NCBI GenBank assembly: GCA_965216695.1
Contig: OZ244212.1
Span: 2,418,001-2,482,000 of the forward strand
Direction of reading: 5' to 3'
DNA: 64,000 nt
From: G965216695 sp965216695
GTDB taxonomy: Bacteria > Pseudomonadota > Gammaproteobacteria > Pseudomonadales > Azotimanducaceae
Part shown: piece after piece, positions 17,247-26,237 of the stretch
Layout: the number at the start of each line of letters is the position of its first letter
How positions within the stretch are numbered: position 1 is the stretch's first letter
Translations under genes and position numbers: made by a program
Notes under the pieces: model-generated
What the model was told of the DNA's origin: nothing
Seen by the model: the letters and a program-made list of their open reading frames with translations, nothing else
Databases searched by the model: none

Positions 17247-19346
17247 TTACGACCCGAACGCGTACTCAATACCCAGCATAACCTCGCGACCATCAACACG
17301 CCCGCCAAAGCCGGACAGCGTCTCATACGGCCTCTCGTTCGTGAGGTTGCGCACCTGTAGTGAAACATTCAGCGAACCGGAGTCGCTGATCGGGACCTCG
17401 TAGTCCAGCCTCGCGTTAACATACACGTAGCTGTCCAGCGGTCGCGGCGTAGGGTCACCAGATGTAATCAGGTACCAGAACGCGGGCCCGACGTACCGGT
17501 CACGCCACGTCGCTTCAAGTGTCGCGCGCAACGGGCTGAACGGTGTAATCGTCGCGCCGACATTCACCTTGTGTGCCGGTGCGTAGGTAAACTCTAACGC
17601 ATTGCCGACGCTGTCGGTGCCACTACCACGCTGTGCGTTGTGTTGATACGCCCAGTTGGCGAACGCATGTACCACTGCGTTCGGTTTGGCTCTCAGATCC
17701 AACTCGAAGCCACGAACGCGGGCCTCGGCAGCGTGGTTTTCGAAACGAAATCTTGGATACGCTATAACGATCGGGTCTGTCACGCGATTCTGATAAAGAT
17801 CGAGTTTTGCTTCTACCTTCTTGGAGAAGCGATAACCCAGCCCGATCTCGAAACTCTCGATCTCTTCCGGTTCCAGATCGAAGTTCGGTTCGAACTCAGC
17901 CAAAGGTAACGTTCCGACATCGGATTCTACCGAGAGAAACCAACTGTTCTGATACAACTCAGTAAAAGACGGATAGCGTGCAGCTTTACTCCAGCCCGCC
18001 CGCATGGTCAGGCGGTCGCTGACGCGAGAAACCAGGGATACGCGCGGGAAGAGTCGCGACGAAAAGAGAGCCGGCGACGTACCCGACTCGTAACGCAATC
18101 CGGCGATCAGGTCGGTGCGCGGCGTCAGCGACCAGACATCCTGGGCGAAAAACGCATGCTTGCGGTAGCCGGTTACCTGATCGGAAGCCAACGCCTCTTC
18201 GTGTGCGTGGGTCGAGTGATCGTGCAGTTCGTGTTCGTGTCCACCCGCGTCGATTCGGCGGAATTCGCCACCAAACAACAGTTCGTGACTGTCGTTCGGA
18301 CGAAGGGCCAGCTGCGTGTTTCCAAAGAGCTGATAACCGTGGTCCTCCGACTGATCAAACCCGGGTGCCTGCGCCGGCGCGTGGCAGGCGGCACAGTGAC
18401 TGCCATTTCGCTGCGCGTAAGAGGCCGTTGAGCGCACCGACCATGCTCCGTCGTCGGCTGCATAGCTATGCGAAAGCGTTGCGATATCGACGTCCTGCTC
18501 GATCTCATCGGTGCTTCGAAACACAGACCCAGGCGGCAACGTAGGGGATCCGGGATCGTGCTCGAAACCTTCGAACGAGTCGCTGCGGCGGTAGTAGGTT
18601 GCCTGCCAGTTTCGATAGCGGCCCTTCAGGAAAAGATCGTAGCCTTCAGCATCCGCGTCGGCTTCATCGGCCCACATCTCCAGCGGCAACTGGGTCCTCG
18701 TTGAACGAAACGATCCGAAGAACGATAGATCGCCGTTTAACTCCTTTCCATAAGCAACACCTGCAGAACGGGTGTTCCGTTGTCCTCCGTAGCCAGACAC
18801 CCGGGCCTGCTGAAACTCCTCGCCGGTGAGCGTGAGAATATTGATCACGCCGTTGAACGCATTTTCACCGTACAAGGCGGATCCCGAACCGCGTATGACC
18901 TCGATGTGCTTGACGTTCTCTAGATTGAAGAAGTCGAATCCTGGATGCTGCGGAAATCCACCCTTGTTCCAGGAATTGTACGGAACACCATCGATCAGAA
19001 GCAGCACCTTACTGGTGAACGGATTGGAGCCGAAGCTTCGAATGTCGATCGTCTGCACCATTGGATTCCAACGAACGTTGACGCCGGGAATCATGCGCAG
19101 GAGATCCGGTATCGTTTTCGCAGACGACCGCCGTATCTGGTCGTAGGTAATCACGGAGACTGCACCCGGGTTCCGGGAGAGCGGTACGCCTCGCTGCGTG
19201 GGCGTTACGATTTCGTAGTCGACGAGTTCTTCGAAGCTGAGCGTCATCAGATCGTCGATCGTGTCGTTAGACAACGCCAGACGCGGTGCGAACGCGAGTG
19301 CCAGGAGACTGCCGACCAATGCAGCGTGGAAGCGAATTCCCTTCAT
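17247..19346 (-). CDS. TonB-dependent receptor with a CXXCH motif and a His-rich loop
   Basis: An outer-membrane receptor of 699 residues. A signal peptide (residues 1-26) is followed by LMTLSFEELVDYEIVTPTQR, a plug domain (about 50-170, with IPDLLRMIPGVNVRWNP and IEVIRGSGSALYGENAFNGV) and a beta-barrel that ends in an aromatic-poor EYAFGS. Two features are unusual: a haem-c type motif CAACH at about residue 315 and a His/Glu-rich loop (GGHEHELHDHSTHAHEE) near residue 370, both in the barrel region, probably in extracellular loops. These suggest binding of haem, cytochrome or a transition metal, which is inference. It is the first gene of the operon with YfiR and the GGDEF-EAL protein, so ligand arrival may feed into c-di-GMP signalling. 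Confidence 0.92.
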   Translation of the reverse strand: MKGIRFHAALVGSLLALAFAPRLALSNDTIDDLMTLSFEELVDYEIVTPTQRGVPLSRNPGAVSVITYDQIRRSSAKTIPDLLRMIPGVNVRWNPMVQTIDIRSFGSNPFTSKVLLLIDGVPYNSWNKGGFPQHPGFDFFNLENVKHIEVIRGSGSALYGENAFNGVINILTLTGEEFQQARVSGYGGQRNTRSAGVAYGKELNGDLSFFGSFRSTRTQLPLEMWADEADADAEGYDLFLKGRYRNWQATYYRRSDSFEGFEHDPGSPTLPPGSVFRSTDEIEQDVDIATLSHSYAADDGAWSVRSTASYAQRNGSHCAACHAPAQAPGFDQSEDHGYQLFGNTQLALRPNDSHELLFGGEFRRIDAGGHEHELHDHSTHAHEEALASDQVTGYRKHAFFAQDVWSLTPRTDLIAGLRYESGTSPALFSSRLFPRVSLVSRVSDRLTMRAGWSKAARYPSFTELYQNSWFLSVESDVGTLPLAEFEPNFDLEPEEIESFEIGLGYRFSKKVEAKLDLYQNRVTDPIVIAYPRFRFENHAAEARVRGFELDLRAKPNAVVHAFANWAYQHNAQRGSGTDSVGNALEFTYAPAHKVNVGATITPFSPLRATLEATWRDRYVGPAFWYLITSGDPTPRPLDSYVYVNARLDYEVPISDSGSLNVSLQVRNLTNERPYETLSGFGGRVDGREVMLGIEYAFGS

Positions 19347-19563
19347 GCCGAGTCCTTCCTTTAGGACAGACGCATCAGGAAATCCACGTTCCTACGCGCA
19401 ACGAATGACTACTTTCTATCCGCTGCGACGAGCCGCAGGTGACGGATGTTGTGACCTAGTCAATGGTAATTTCTAATCGCCCTTTTTGCCGTGACGTACT
19501 TCGCACAAAGACGGCCTAACCAGGTCCCGCAATCGCCGTGACACGAGTTTGGTGGTTCCGGCT

Positions 19564-20262
19564 CTACTGCCCCCCAATCGCAAACGAGACCTGAACATCA
19601 CGGGCGATGGTCATTTCACCGGGACTGAAGCCACCGGACTCCGCCGAATCCCGCGCTGCCATCTGCGCGACTACCGGTTGGACGGAATGTCGACCCACCT
19701 GCACATTGGTGACGCCGCCGAGGCGCACGCCGAAATGTTTGGCGATCCTAGAAGCCTCGTCTTTGGCGTCGTCGATCGCCCGCTCCAGCGCCTGGCGTTC
19801 GAGCGCAATGCGCTCGGATGTGTCCAGCCGCACGTTACCGATGTTGTTCACGCCAAGCGTCAACGCCGCGTTCATTAGCTCCCCGTAGCGGGCCAGATCG
19901 CGCAGCACGATCGTAATCGTGCGCGATGCTTCCACCCCGTCGATCGCGTTGCGGTTGGCATCGTACCGGCGGTGAGGATGGATACTGACGAGCGCCGCGG
20001 TAACGTCCTTGCGCGGGATGTCGAGTTTGTCCGTTAACGCCAGAGTGTCGCGCACGACCTGATCGAGCTCGTTTTTCAACGCCACGGCATCCCGCCCCTG
20101 ACGCGTCACCTGAAGCGTCATGTACGCCATGTCGGGTTCCACGAGCACCTCGCCCCGTCCGCTTACGTGTATACCCAGATTGTCTGCCTGCACCGCACCC
20201 CCAACGACCAACGATACGAACGCGACGATCGCCGCGAGACCCCGAGACCTTACACTCTTCAT
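19564..20262 (-). CDS. SIMPL domain protein (DUF541), periplasmic
   Basis: A protein of about 232 residues. I place the start at the ATG at 20262 (MKSVRSRGLAAIVAFVSLVV), which opens a normal signal peptide ending near VQA; an in-frame start at 20349 would put 29 odd residues in front of it. The mature protein has the SIMPL pattern: IHVSGRGEVLVEPDMAYMTL, a central helical repeat (ALERAIDDAKDEASRIAKHF) and a C-terminal VQVSFAIGG. Members such as BP26 and YggE assemble into periplasmic or membrane-associated oligomers, and their exact function is not settled. It lies 102 bases downstream of the DUF1295 gene on the same strand. Confidence 0.85.
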   Translation of the reverse strand: MKSVRSRGLAAIVAFVSLVVGGAVQADNLGIHVSGRGEVLVEPDMAYMTLQVTRQGRDAVALKNELDQVVRDTLALTDKLDIPRKDVTAALVSIHPHRRYDANRNAIDGVEASRTITIVLRDLARYGELMNAALTLGVNNIGNVRLDTSERIALERQALERAIDDAKDEASRIAKHFGVRLGGVTNVQVGRHSVQPVVAQMAARDSAESGGFSPGEMTIARDVQVSFAIGGQ

Positions 20263-20364
20263 GCTGTGTCCAACTCCTGCGTTGAGTCCAAAACCCTTTG
20301 CGACGTTTCGCGAAGGCGTTCTATATTCGTAGTGATTACTTACTAACATTAGTATTCACTAACG

Positions 20365-21252
20365 CTACACATCAAGTGCAGTCTGCCGCGTCAACCGGGG
20401 TACCAGCATTGGTACCCGCTGCCGATAGCTCTCATACGCCGGCTTATCCACTTCCAGTTTCTTTTCGATCATCGGAATGCTGATCGCCACGAACAGGAAG
20501 AGGATTGACACGAAGCCCACCCACACCCACCACAAGGTCGGGTCGGCGGCTGCGCCGAAAAACGCGAGCGCGAGCCAGAATCCCAGTTCGCCCAGGTAAT
20601 TTGGATGTCGACAAGCCGCCCAGACACCCGTATCAATCACTTCCGCTTTCGACTTGCGCGTATCGCGAAACCGTCGCAACTCAACATCCGCCCGGGTTTC
20701 GAGCCACAACGACGACGCACCGACTATTACCGCCACCGCGTCCAGAAAATTCAGCGGTCCCGGATCGCGACACACGACAAAAAGCGGCAGGCAACCCAGA
20801 AACACCCACAGCGTCGGCATCATGTGCAGACCCAGATAGCTAACCGGCCAATAAAAGATGCCGGTCTGCTGCTGCATGTTGCGGTAGCGCCAATCTTCGT
20901 CGTCCACGCCGCGCCATCCCGACGCCCAGTTGTGCGTAAGACGGAACCCCCACGCGAGCACCAGCAACGCGGCCAGAAGCCAGCGCAGATGGAGCGGACA
21001 ACCGAAGTACACCCACCAGTAAAGCATGAGCAAAGCCGGGATGACGCTCCAGTACGGGTCGTAGAAACTGGTATTGCGGAACGCGAAGCTGAATCCGAAC
21101 ACCACGGTAGTCGCCAGCACATCGGCAACCAGCGCAGACAGAATAGGCCGATCCGGAAACAACGTAACCACGCTGACGGCGGCGACTAAAGTTGCGGCGA
21201 GGTACGCCACCACAACCCACGCAAAGTCCCTTCGCATGTTCACGTCGGTCAT
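20365..21252 (-). CDS. DUF1295 membrane protein (steroid 5-alpha-reductase-like / isoprenylcysteine methyltransferase fold)
   Basis: A polytopic membrane protein of 295 residues with about seven hydrophobic helices. The C-terminal signature is typical: GVWAACRHPNYLGELGFWLA at about residues 205-225 and MIEKKLEVDKPAYESYRQRVP near the end. The fold is shared by steroid 5-alpha-reductases and NADPH- or SAM-using membrane enzymes, and the substrate of the DUF1295 group is not known. The start overlaps the glpV stop (ATGA), so it is translated with the glycerol importer, but nothing in its sequence ties it to transport. Confidence 0.85.
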   Translation of the reverse strand: MTDVNMRRDFAWVVVAYLAATLVAAVSVVTLFPDRPILSALVADVLATTVVFGFSFAFRNTSFYDPYWSVIPALLMLYWWVYFGCPLHLRWLLAALLVLAWGFRLTHNWASGWRGVDDEDWRYRNMQQQTGIFYWPVSYLGLHMMPTLWVFLGCLPLFVVCRDPGPLNFLDAVAVIVGASSLWLETRADVELRRFRDTRKSKAEVIDTGVWAACRHPNYLGELGFWLALAFFGAAADPTLWWVWVGFVSILFLFVAISIPMIEKKLEVDKPAYESYRQRVPMLVPRLTRQTALDV

Positions 21253-23060
21253 TCCGCGTCTCCCTGTACTTCACCGGATAGTGCTTGACCGGATTGTGCC
21301 TGACCGGCGCTGTCCCGCCATGTGGCGATCAGCGTATCGTACGCAACCGTCTGCCCCGGCGGTTTTTCATTTGCAAGCGCGGCCTTGGGCGCGCCAGGAC
21401 GCTGCAACCACACTTCGGGGTCTTCCTCGTCGGCCAAGCGCGGCGCGCAGGTACTCTGAACGCCAGCCCGCTGCAGACGGCCTAACATCGCATCTTGCTC
21501 ACTCGCCAACTGGTCGAGGGCCTGCTGGGCTGATTGTTCACCGCTGACGGCGTTCGCAACGTTGCGCCACCAAAGCTGGGCAAGCTTCGGATAATCCGGC
21601 ACGTTGGTCCCCGTGGGTGTCCACTGCACCCGCGCCGGCGACCGGTAGAACTCCACCAACCCGCCGAGTCGCGGCGCCGCGTCACGCATGGCCGCGCTGT
21701 CCAGGTCGGAATTGCGAATTGGGGTCAGACCCTTCAGCGTTTTTGTGAGCGACACGGTCTTCGATACCACAAACTGCGCGTACAACCACGCCGCCTTACG
21801 CCGCTCGAGCGGCGTGCTCTTCAGCAGAGTCCACGCGCCTGCATCCTGGTAGCCGAGCTTCATCCCGGACTGCCAGTAAGGTCCGTGCGGCGAGGGCGCC
21901 ATACGCCATCGGGGCGTACCGTCATCGTTCACAACCGGCAATCCGCTCTGAATCATGTCTGCAGTAAAGGTCGTGTACCAGAAGATCTGCTGCGCAATCT
22001 GACCCTGGGCGGGAACCGGACCAGCCTCCGAGAACGTCATGCCAGCGGCTTCCGGCGGTGCAAAGCGTTTCAGCCAGTCGATATATCGCGTGAGCGCGTA
22101 CACCGCGGCCGGTCCGTTGGCGGCACCGCCGCGGCTCACCGAGGAACCCACCGGGTGGCAATCCTCCACCCGAATCCCCCATTCATCCACAGGCAGTCCG
22201 TTGGGAATGCCGGGGTCTCCCGCGCCTGCCATAGACAGCCACGCGTCTGTAAAGCGCCATCCGAGCGATGGATCTTTCTTACCATAGTCCATGTGTCCGT
22301 AGACCCGGCGCCCATCGATCTCTTTCACGTGATCGGTAAAGAATTCTGCAATGTCTTCGTAGGCAGACCAGTTGACGGGCACCCCGAGCTCGTACCCGTA
22401 CAGCTCCCGGAACCGCTGCTTCAGGTCCGGTCGTTGAAACCAGTCGTAGCGAAACCAGTAGAGGTTCGCAAACTGCTGGTCGGGCAGTTGATACAGCTTG
22501 CCGTCAGGACCCGTCGTGAATCCAATGCCGATGAAGTCGTTCAGGTCGAGCGTCGGCGACGTGACGTCCCGGCCATCGCCTTGCATGAAATCGGACAATG
22601 GCACCACATATCCGTAGCGCGCATGCGTGCCGATCAGGTCCGAATCGTTCACGTAGGCGTCATAGATGTTGCGCCCAGTAGACATCTGCGTCTGCAGTTT
22701 TTCTATGACGTCTCCTTCCTGGATCAGGTCATGCGTTACCGATATGCCAGTGATCTCTTCAAACGCCCGCGTGAGTACCGTGGATTCGTACTCATGCGTA
22801 GTAAGCGTTTCCGACACCACCTGAATGGACATACCGCGATAGGGCGCAGCCGCATCCGTGAACCATGCAAGCTCCTCGAGCTGCTGCTCCCGCGACAGCG
22901 TGGAATGCACAAATTCATCCGCCGCCCAGCGTTGCGCGTTGGTCGCGAAATCCACGTCAGTGGGTGTTTGTTCCGATTGCGATGCTTCCCGCGGGCTCTG
23001 AGGGTCCGAACAACCTCCCACGAGCACGACGAACGCCGCCACCAAAATCTTAGTTCGCAT
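21249..23060 (-). CDS. glpV: Glycerol ABC importer substrate-binding lipoprotein, GlpV-like
   Basis: A protein of about 603 residues, unusually long for a family 1 solute-binding protein but matching GlpV of rhizobial glycerol importers. The start is the ATG at 23060 after AGGGGG; it gives MRTKILVAAFVVLVGGC with a lipobox at Cys17, so the protein is lipid-anchored. The body shows the two-lobe pattern (YRGMSIQVVSETLTTHEYES; QLPDQQFANLYWFRYDWFQR; GYQDAGAWTLLKSTPLERRK). It is the last importer gene, after glpU, and overlaps the DUF1295 gene. Glycerol as substrate is inferred from the conserved STPQUV gene set, not from binding residues. Confidence 0.82.
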   Translation of the reverse strand: MRTKILVAAFVVLVGGCSDPQSPREASQSEQTPTDVDFATNAQRWAADEFVHSTLSREQQLEELAWFTDAAAPYRGMSIQVVSETLTTHEYESTVLTRAFEEITGISVTHDLIQEGDVIEKLQTQMSTGRNIYDAYVNDSDLIGTHARYGYVVPLSDFMQGDGRDVTSPTLDLNDFIGIGFTTGPDGKLYQLPDQQFANLYWFRYDWFQRPDLKQRFRELYGYELGVPVNWSAYEDIAEFFTDHVKEIDGRRVYGHMDYGKKDPSLGWRFTDAWLSMAGAGDPGIPNGLPVDEWGIRVEDCHPVGSSVSRGGAANGPAAVYALTRYIDWLKRFAPPEAAGMTFSEAGPVPAQGQIAQQIFWYTTFTADMIQSGLPVVNDDGTPRWRMAPSPHGPYWQSGMKLGYQDAGAWTLLKSTPLERRKAAWLYAQFVVSKTVSLTKTLKGLTPIRNSDLDSAAMRDAAPRLGGLVEFYRSPARVQWTPTGTNVPDYPKLAQLWWRNVANAVSGEQSAQQALDQLASEQDAMLGRLQRAGVQSTCAPRLADEEDPEVWLQRPGAPKAALANEKPPGQTVAYDTLIATWRDSAGQAQSGQALSGEVQGDAE

Positions 23061-23088
23061 CTCGAGCCCCCTTTCGTGTTCCCCGACC

Positions 23089-23385
23089 TTAGCCCCAGCG
23101 CAGCAGCATTCCGGCCGCCAGGACCGACAGCATCGACGCCCCTGCGACATGCACGTCGCTCACCGCCAGCCACGCAGCATGAACCACAGCGGCCACAAGC
23201 AACGAGATGAACAACCTGTCGCCGCGGGTCGTAGACATGCGCAACATGCCGCGGCGCCGCACCGTCGGCCAACGACGTTCCAGCAGCGTCATTGCCGCCA
23301 ACATCACGAATACCGCCAGAAAAAACAAAGCCGTCGGAACGGTCCAGGCCATCCACGCAAGCGGTTCCAGGGCGGGTTCATTCAT
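23089..23385 (-). CDS. glpU: GlpU-like small membrane protein (DUF2160)
   Basis: A protein of 98 residues with two or three hydrophobic helices (about 10-32, WMAWTVPTALFFLAVFVMLA; and 57-95, LFISLLVAAVVHAAWLAVSD). The central segment LLERRWPTVRRRGMLRMSTT is the usual DUF2160 connector. The gene always sits between the permease and binding-protein genes of GlpSTPQUV importers; its biochemical role is not established. It lies 37 bases after glpQ and 28 bases before glpV. Confidence 0.85.
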   Translation of the reverse strand: MNEPALEPLAWMAWTVPTALFFLAVFVMLAAMTLLERRWPTVRRRGMLRMSTTRGDRLFISLLVAAVVHAAWLAVSDVHVAGASMLSVLAAGMLLRWG

Positions 23386-23422
23386 CAGTCACCACACATC
23401 CGTGGTCGCACTGCGGTGTCGC

Positions 23423-24265
23423 TCACACCCGGCCAAGTGAGAAACCAGACACCAGGTGACGGCGCACGAACCATACCACAACGACACCAGGCAACACGGC
23501 CAGAACACCGGCCGCGGCCAGCACTCCCCAGTCGATACCCGACGCACTCACGGTACGGGTCATAACCACCGCGATCGGTTTCGCATCACTGCCGGTCAAC
23601 GTACGCGCAAGCAGCAGTTCAACCCAGCTGAACATGAAGCAGAAGAACAGCGCTACGCCGATCCCCGGGCGTATCAACGGCAGGAACAACCTAAAGAAAA
23701 AGTAGATCTGTCCGTGACCATCCACGCGGGCCATGTCATCCAGCTCCGTGGGCACCGCCGACATGAATCCTTCGAGGATCCACACCGCGAGCGGAACCGT
23801 AAAGAGACAATGGGCAAGCGCAACCGCCAGCGGCGTGTCAAACAGGCCAACCGATGAGTAGAGTTGAAAAAACGGCACAAGAAACACTGCCGGCGGTGCC
23901 ATACGGTTGGTAAGGAGCCAGAAGAACAAGTGCCGATCGCCCAGGAAACGATAGCGCGAGAACGCGAACGCGGCCGGAAGTGCGACCGCCACCGAAAGTA
24001 GCGTGTTGATAGCAACATACTGAAGAGACGTAGCGAACGCCCCGTACCACACAGGGTCCTGAAAGATCTTTCGGAAGTTGTCCAGCGTGAGCTCACCAAC
24101 CCGAGGCAGCAACGCTTCCGGAGAAACGATGTCCTGATTCGTCTGCAGCGACATAACCAGCAGCCACAGAAGCGGTAACGCAAGGTAGGCGCAGTACAGC
24201 GCAAGAATCACAGCCGCGCCGCGTATGCGTGGAGGAGCACCATGTGCGGCTATCGAATCCGTCAC
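23423..24265 (-). CDS. glpQ: Glycerol ABC importer permease, GlpQ-like
   Basis: A membrane permease of 280 residues, MalG type, with about six helices. The EAA loop that docks the ATPase is visible at about 180-205 (ELDDMARVDGHGQIYFFFRLFLP). The GTG start at 24265 overlaps the preceding permease stop (GTGA). It pairs with the GlpP-like subunit to form the membrane channel of the importer. The name follows the rhizobial glycerol operon and is unrelated to E. coli glpQ. Confidence 0.88.
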   Translation of the reverse strand: MTDSIAAHGAPPRIRGAAVILALYCAYLALPLLWLLVMSLQTNQDIVSPEALLPRVGELTLDNFRKIFQDPVWYGAFATSLQYVAINTLLSVAVALPAAFAFSRYRFLGDRHLFFWLLTNRMAPPAVFLVPFFQLYSSVGLFDTPLAVALAHCLFTVPLAVWILEGFMSAVPTELDDMARVDGHGQIYFFFRLFLPLIRPGIGVALFFCFMFSWVELLLARTLTGSDAKPIAVVMTRTVSASGIDWGVLAAAGVLAVLPGVVVVWFVRRHLVSGFSLGRV

Positions 24266-25134
24266 GACTCATCTTCCACGTGAACAACGGCGTTATAGAA
24301 TGCCCAACTCAGAATCAGCACGAGCAGAAAGTACAACACCGAAAACGCGGCCGCCCGGCCCAGGTCGAACTGCCCTACCGCCATGATCGTGAGATGCTGG
24401 CTCAGAAACGTTGTGCTGTTCCCCGGCCCTCCGCCGGTTAGAACAAAGGGTTCGGTATAGATCATCAGGCTGTCCATTAATCGCAGCAACACCGCAATCA
24501 CCAGAACGGCTCGCAGCCGCGGCAACTCTATGTGCACGAACGTCTGCCACCGGCTCGCACCGTCCAGCTCGGCAGCCTGATAGAACGCTTGGGGTACGGA
24601 GGCCAGGCCCGCATAACTCAACAGCACCACAAGCGACGTCCAATGCCATACGTCCATCAGAAGAACCGTAAGCCAAGCGCTCGTGGGTGACTGGGTGTAG
24701 TTGTACGCAATGCCCAATGCATTCAATCCCGCGCCCAGCAAGCCGATATCAGACCGCGCGAACAGTTGCCAGACCGTGCCAACAACGTTCCACGGTACGA
24801 GTAACGGAACGGCAAGAAGAACAAGCAGCACTGGTACGAAACGGGCGCCAGAGCCGCGCGGCAGACTTCTCGCGATCAGCACGCCCAACGGAATCTCTAT
24901 GATCAACACGCTGGCGCTGAACAGGAGCTGGCGAACGAGCGCACCGCCCAATGCCGGATCACGCAGAATCTCGCGGTACCATTCCAGACCGACAAAAATG
25001 CGATTGTTCGTGTCGAATATGTCCTGAACGGAGTAGTTCACAACCGTCATCAGCGGCAGCACGGCGCTGAACGCGACGAGGACCAATACCGGCACCACGG
25101 CCAGCCACGCGCGATTGTCGAAACGCCGCCTCAC
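24262..25134 (-). CDS. glpP: Glycerol ABC importer permease, GlpP-like
   Basis: A membrane permease of 290 residues, MalF type, with six predicted helices and the EAA motif YQAAELDGASRWQTFVHIEL at about 186-205. A GTG start at 25134 overlaps the upstream ATPase stop (GTGA), and its own stop overlaps the next permease, so translation is coupled across the operon. Substrate assignment rests on the GlpSTPQUV gene order. Confidence 0.88.
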   Translation of the reverse strand: MRRRFDNRAWLAVVPVLVLVAFSAVLPLMTVVNYSVQDIFDTNNRIFVGLEWYREILRDPALGGALVRQLLFSASVLIIEIPLGVLIARSLPRGSGARFVPVLLVLLAVPLLVPWNVVGTVWQLFARSDIGLLGAGLNALGIAYNYTQSPTSAWLTVLLMDVWHWTSLVVLLSYAGLASVPQAFYQAAELDGASRWQTFVHIELPRLRAVLVIAVLLRLMDSLMIYTEPFVLTGGGPGNSTTFLSQHLTIMAVGQFDLGRAAAFSVLYFLLVLILSWAFYNAVVHVEDES

Positions 25135-26237
25135 GTTTGCAGCAACCCCTCGCGCAGCCGCCGTCCGTCACGGAACAGCAGCAGCCGCGCTGGATCCACC
25201 CGCAACGCCGCAGACCCGTCCGCGTTCAGGTTCGACAACCGCGCACGCACCCGCAATCGATGGTTCTCGCACGTTACCTCCGCTAGCCCTTCCACTTCGC
25301 GTTCATCTGCACCTGTGGGATACAGATCCGCGATCTCAACCAACAGTGTGTGTGACGCTGCGCCTTCGGACTCCTCCGGCACCGGCGCTGGGTCCAGTAC
25401 CGCCCATTCCGGCCGAAAGCCGATTGTGACGTCGCCATCGGATACAAGGGTTTTCGCGAAAGCCTGCGCACCGACCCGCATAACGCCCGCATTGATACGC
25501 GCATCAACGAAGTTCATCTGAGGCGAGCCGACAAAGCGGGCAACCACTGCGTGGTCCGGACGGGCGTACAGCGTTTCCGGCGACGCCGTCTGAACGATCT
25601 GCCCACCGCTCAGCACGCTGACCCGGTCGGCGAACGTAAGCGCCTCGGTCTGATCATGCGTAACCAGCACCATCGTGATACCACGATCGCGTTGCAGAGA
25701 CTTCAACGCGGCGCGAACGCGCCACTTTTCACTCGGGTCAACCGCCGTCAGCGGTTCATCGAGGAGAATCACGTGCACATCGTTCCGCACGGTTGCACGC
25801 GCGATCGACACCAGTTGTTTCTGTTGCAGCGATAGCTCGGCCGGTACGCTGGACAACAGTGGTTGCAGGCCGAACCGCTCGGCCACGTCCAGAACCCTCC
25901 GGCGGCGCTCCTCCACCGTGATACCCCGGTTCCGCAGCGCAAAACCAAGGTTGTCGGCAACGTTCAACCGCTCGTAGAGCACCGGAAACTGAAATGCCTG
26001 AGCAATGCCCCGGTCCCTCGGACGCACACCGCGTACCGAATGCCCGGCGATGCATACCTCACCCTGTTGCAGCGGCAGGAGACCGGACAACAGGTTGAGC
26101 AACGTGGTCTTGCCCTCTCCCGACCCGCCCAGCAACGCATGGACCTCGCCGGCACGCACGTCGAGCGATAGATTCGACAAGGTTGGCCCCGGCGCGCCCC
26201 GATACCGATAGGTAACGTCAGAGGCCTGAACGCTCAA
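25131..26237 (-). CDS. glpT: Glycerol ABC importer ATPase, GlpT-like, with degenerate signature motif
   Basis: An ATPase of 368 residues. Walker A is GGSGEGKTT (about 37-45), Walker B is VILLDEPLTAVDP, and the H-loop is VTHDQTEAL. The ABC signature, normally LSGGQ, reads LSLQQ in AELSLQQKQLVSIARAT; members of this subfamily typically carry a changed signature such as LTADQKQ, so this is a family trait and not decay. The C-terminal 120 residues form an OB-like (TOBE) regulatory domain. With GlpS it should make an asymmetric ATPase pair. The start overlaps the glpS stop by 4 bases. It is unrelated to E. coli glpT. Confidence 0.88.
   Translation of the reverse strand: MSVQASDVTYRYRGAPGPTLSNLSLDVRAGEVHALLGGSGEGKTTLLNLLSGLLPLQQGEVCIAGHSVRGVRPRDRGIAQAFQFPVLYERLNVADNLGFALRNRGITVEERRRRVLDVAERFGLQPLLSSVPAELSLQQKQLVSIARATVRNDVHVILLDEPLTAVDPSEKWRVRAALKSLQRDRGITMVLVTHDQTEALTFADRVSVLSGGQIVQTASPETLYARPDHAVVARFVGSPQMNFVDARINAGVMRVGAQAFAKTLVSDGDVTIGFRPEWAVLDPAPVPEESEGAASHTLLVEIADLYPTGADEREVEGLAEVTCENHRLRVRARLSNLNADGSAALRVDPARLLLFRDGRRLREGLLQT

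Noticed and set aside
19347..19563. Possible riboswitch (for example cobalamin) before the TonB receptor
   Set aside because: The 217-base leader shows no recognisable riboswitch core or paired architecture that I could support.
21534..23210. Plus-strand open frame of 558 codons opposite glpV
   Set aside because: Arg/His/Pro-rich translation without domain structure; the opposite strand encodes a clear lipoprotein with good signals.
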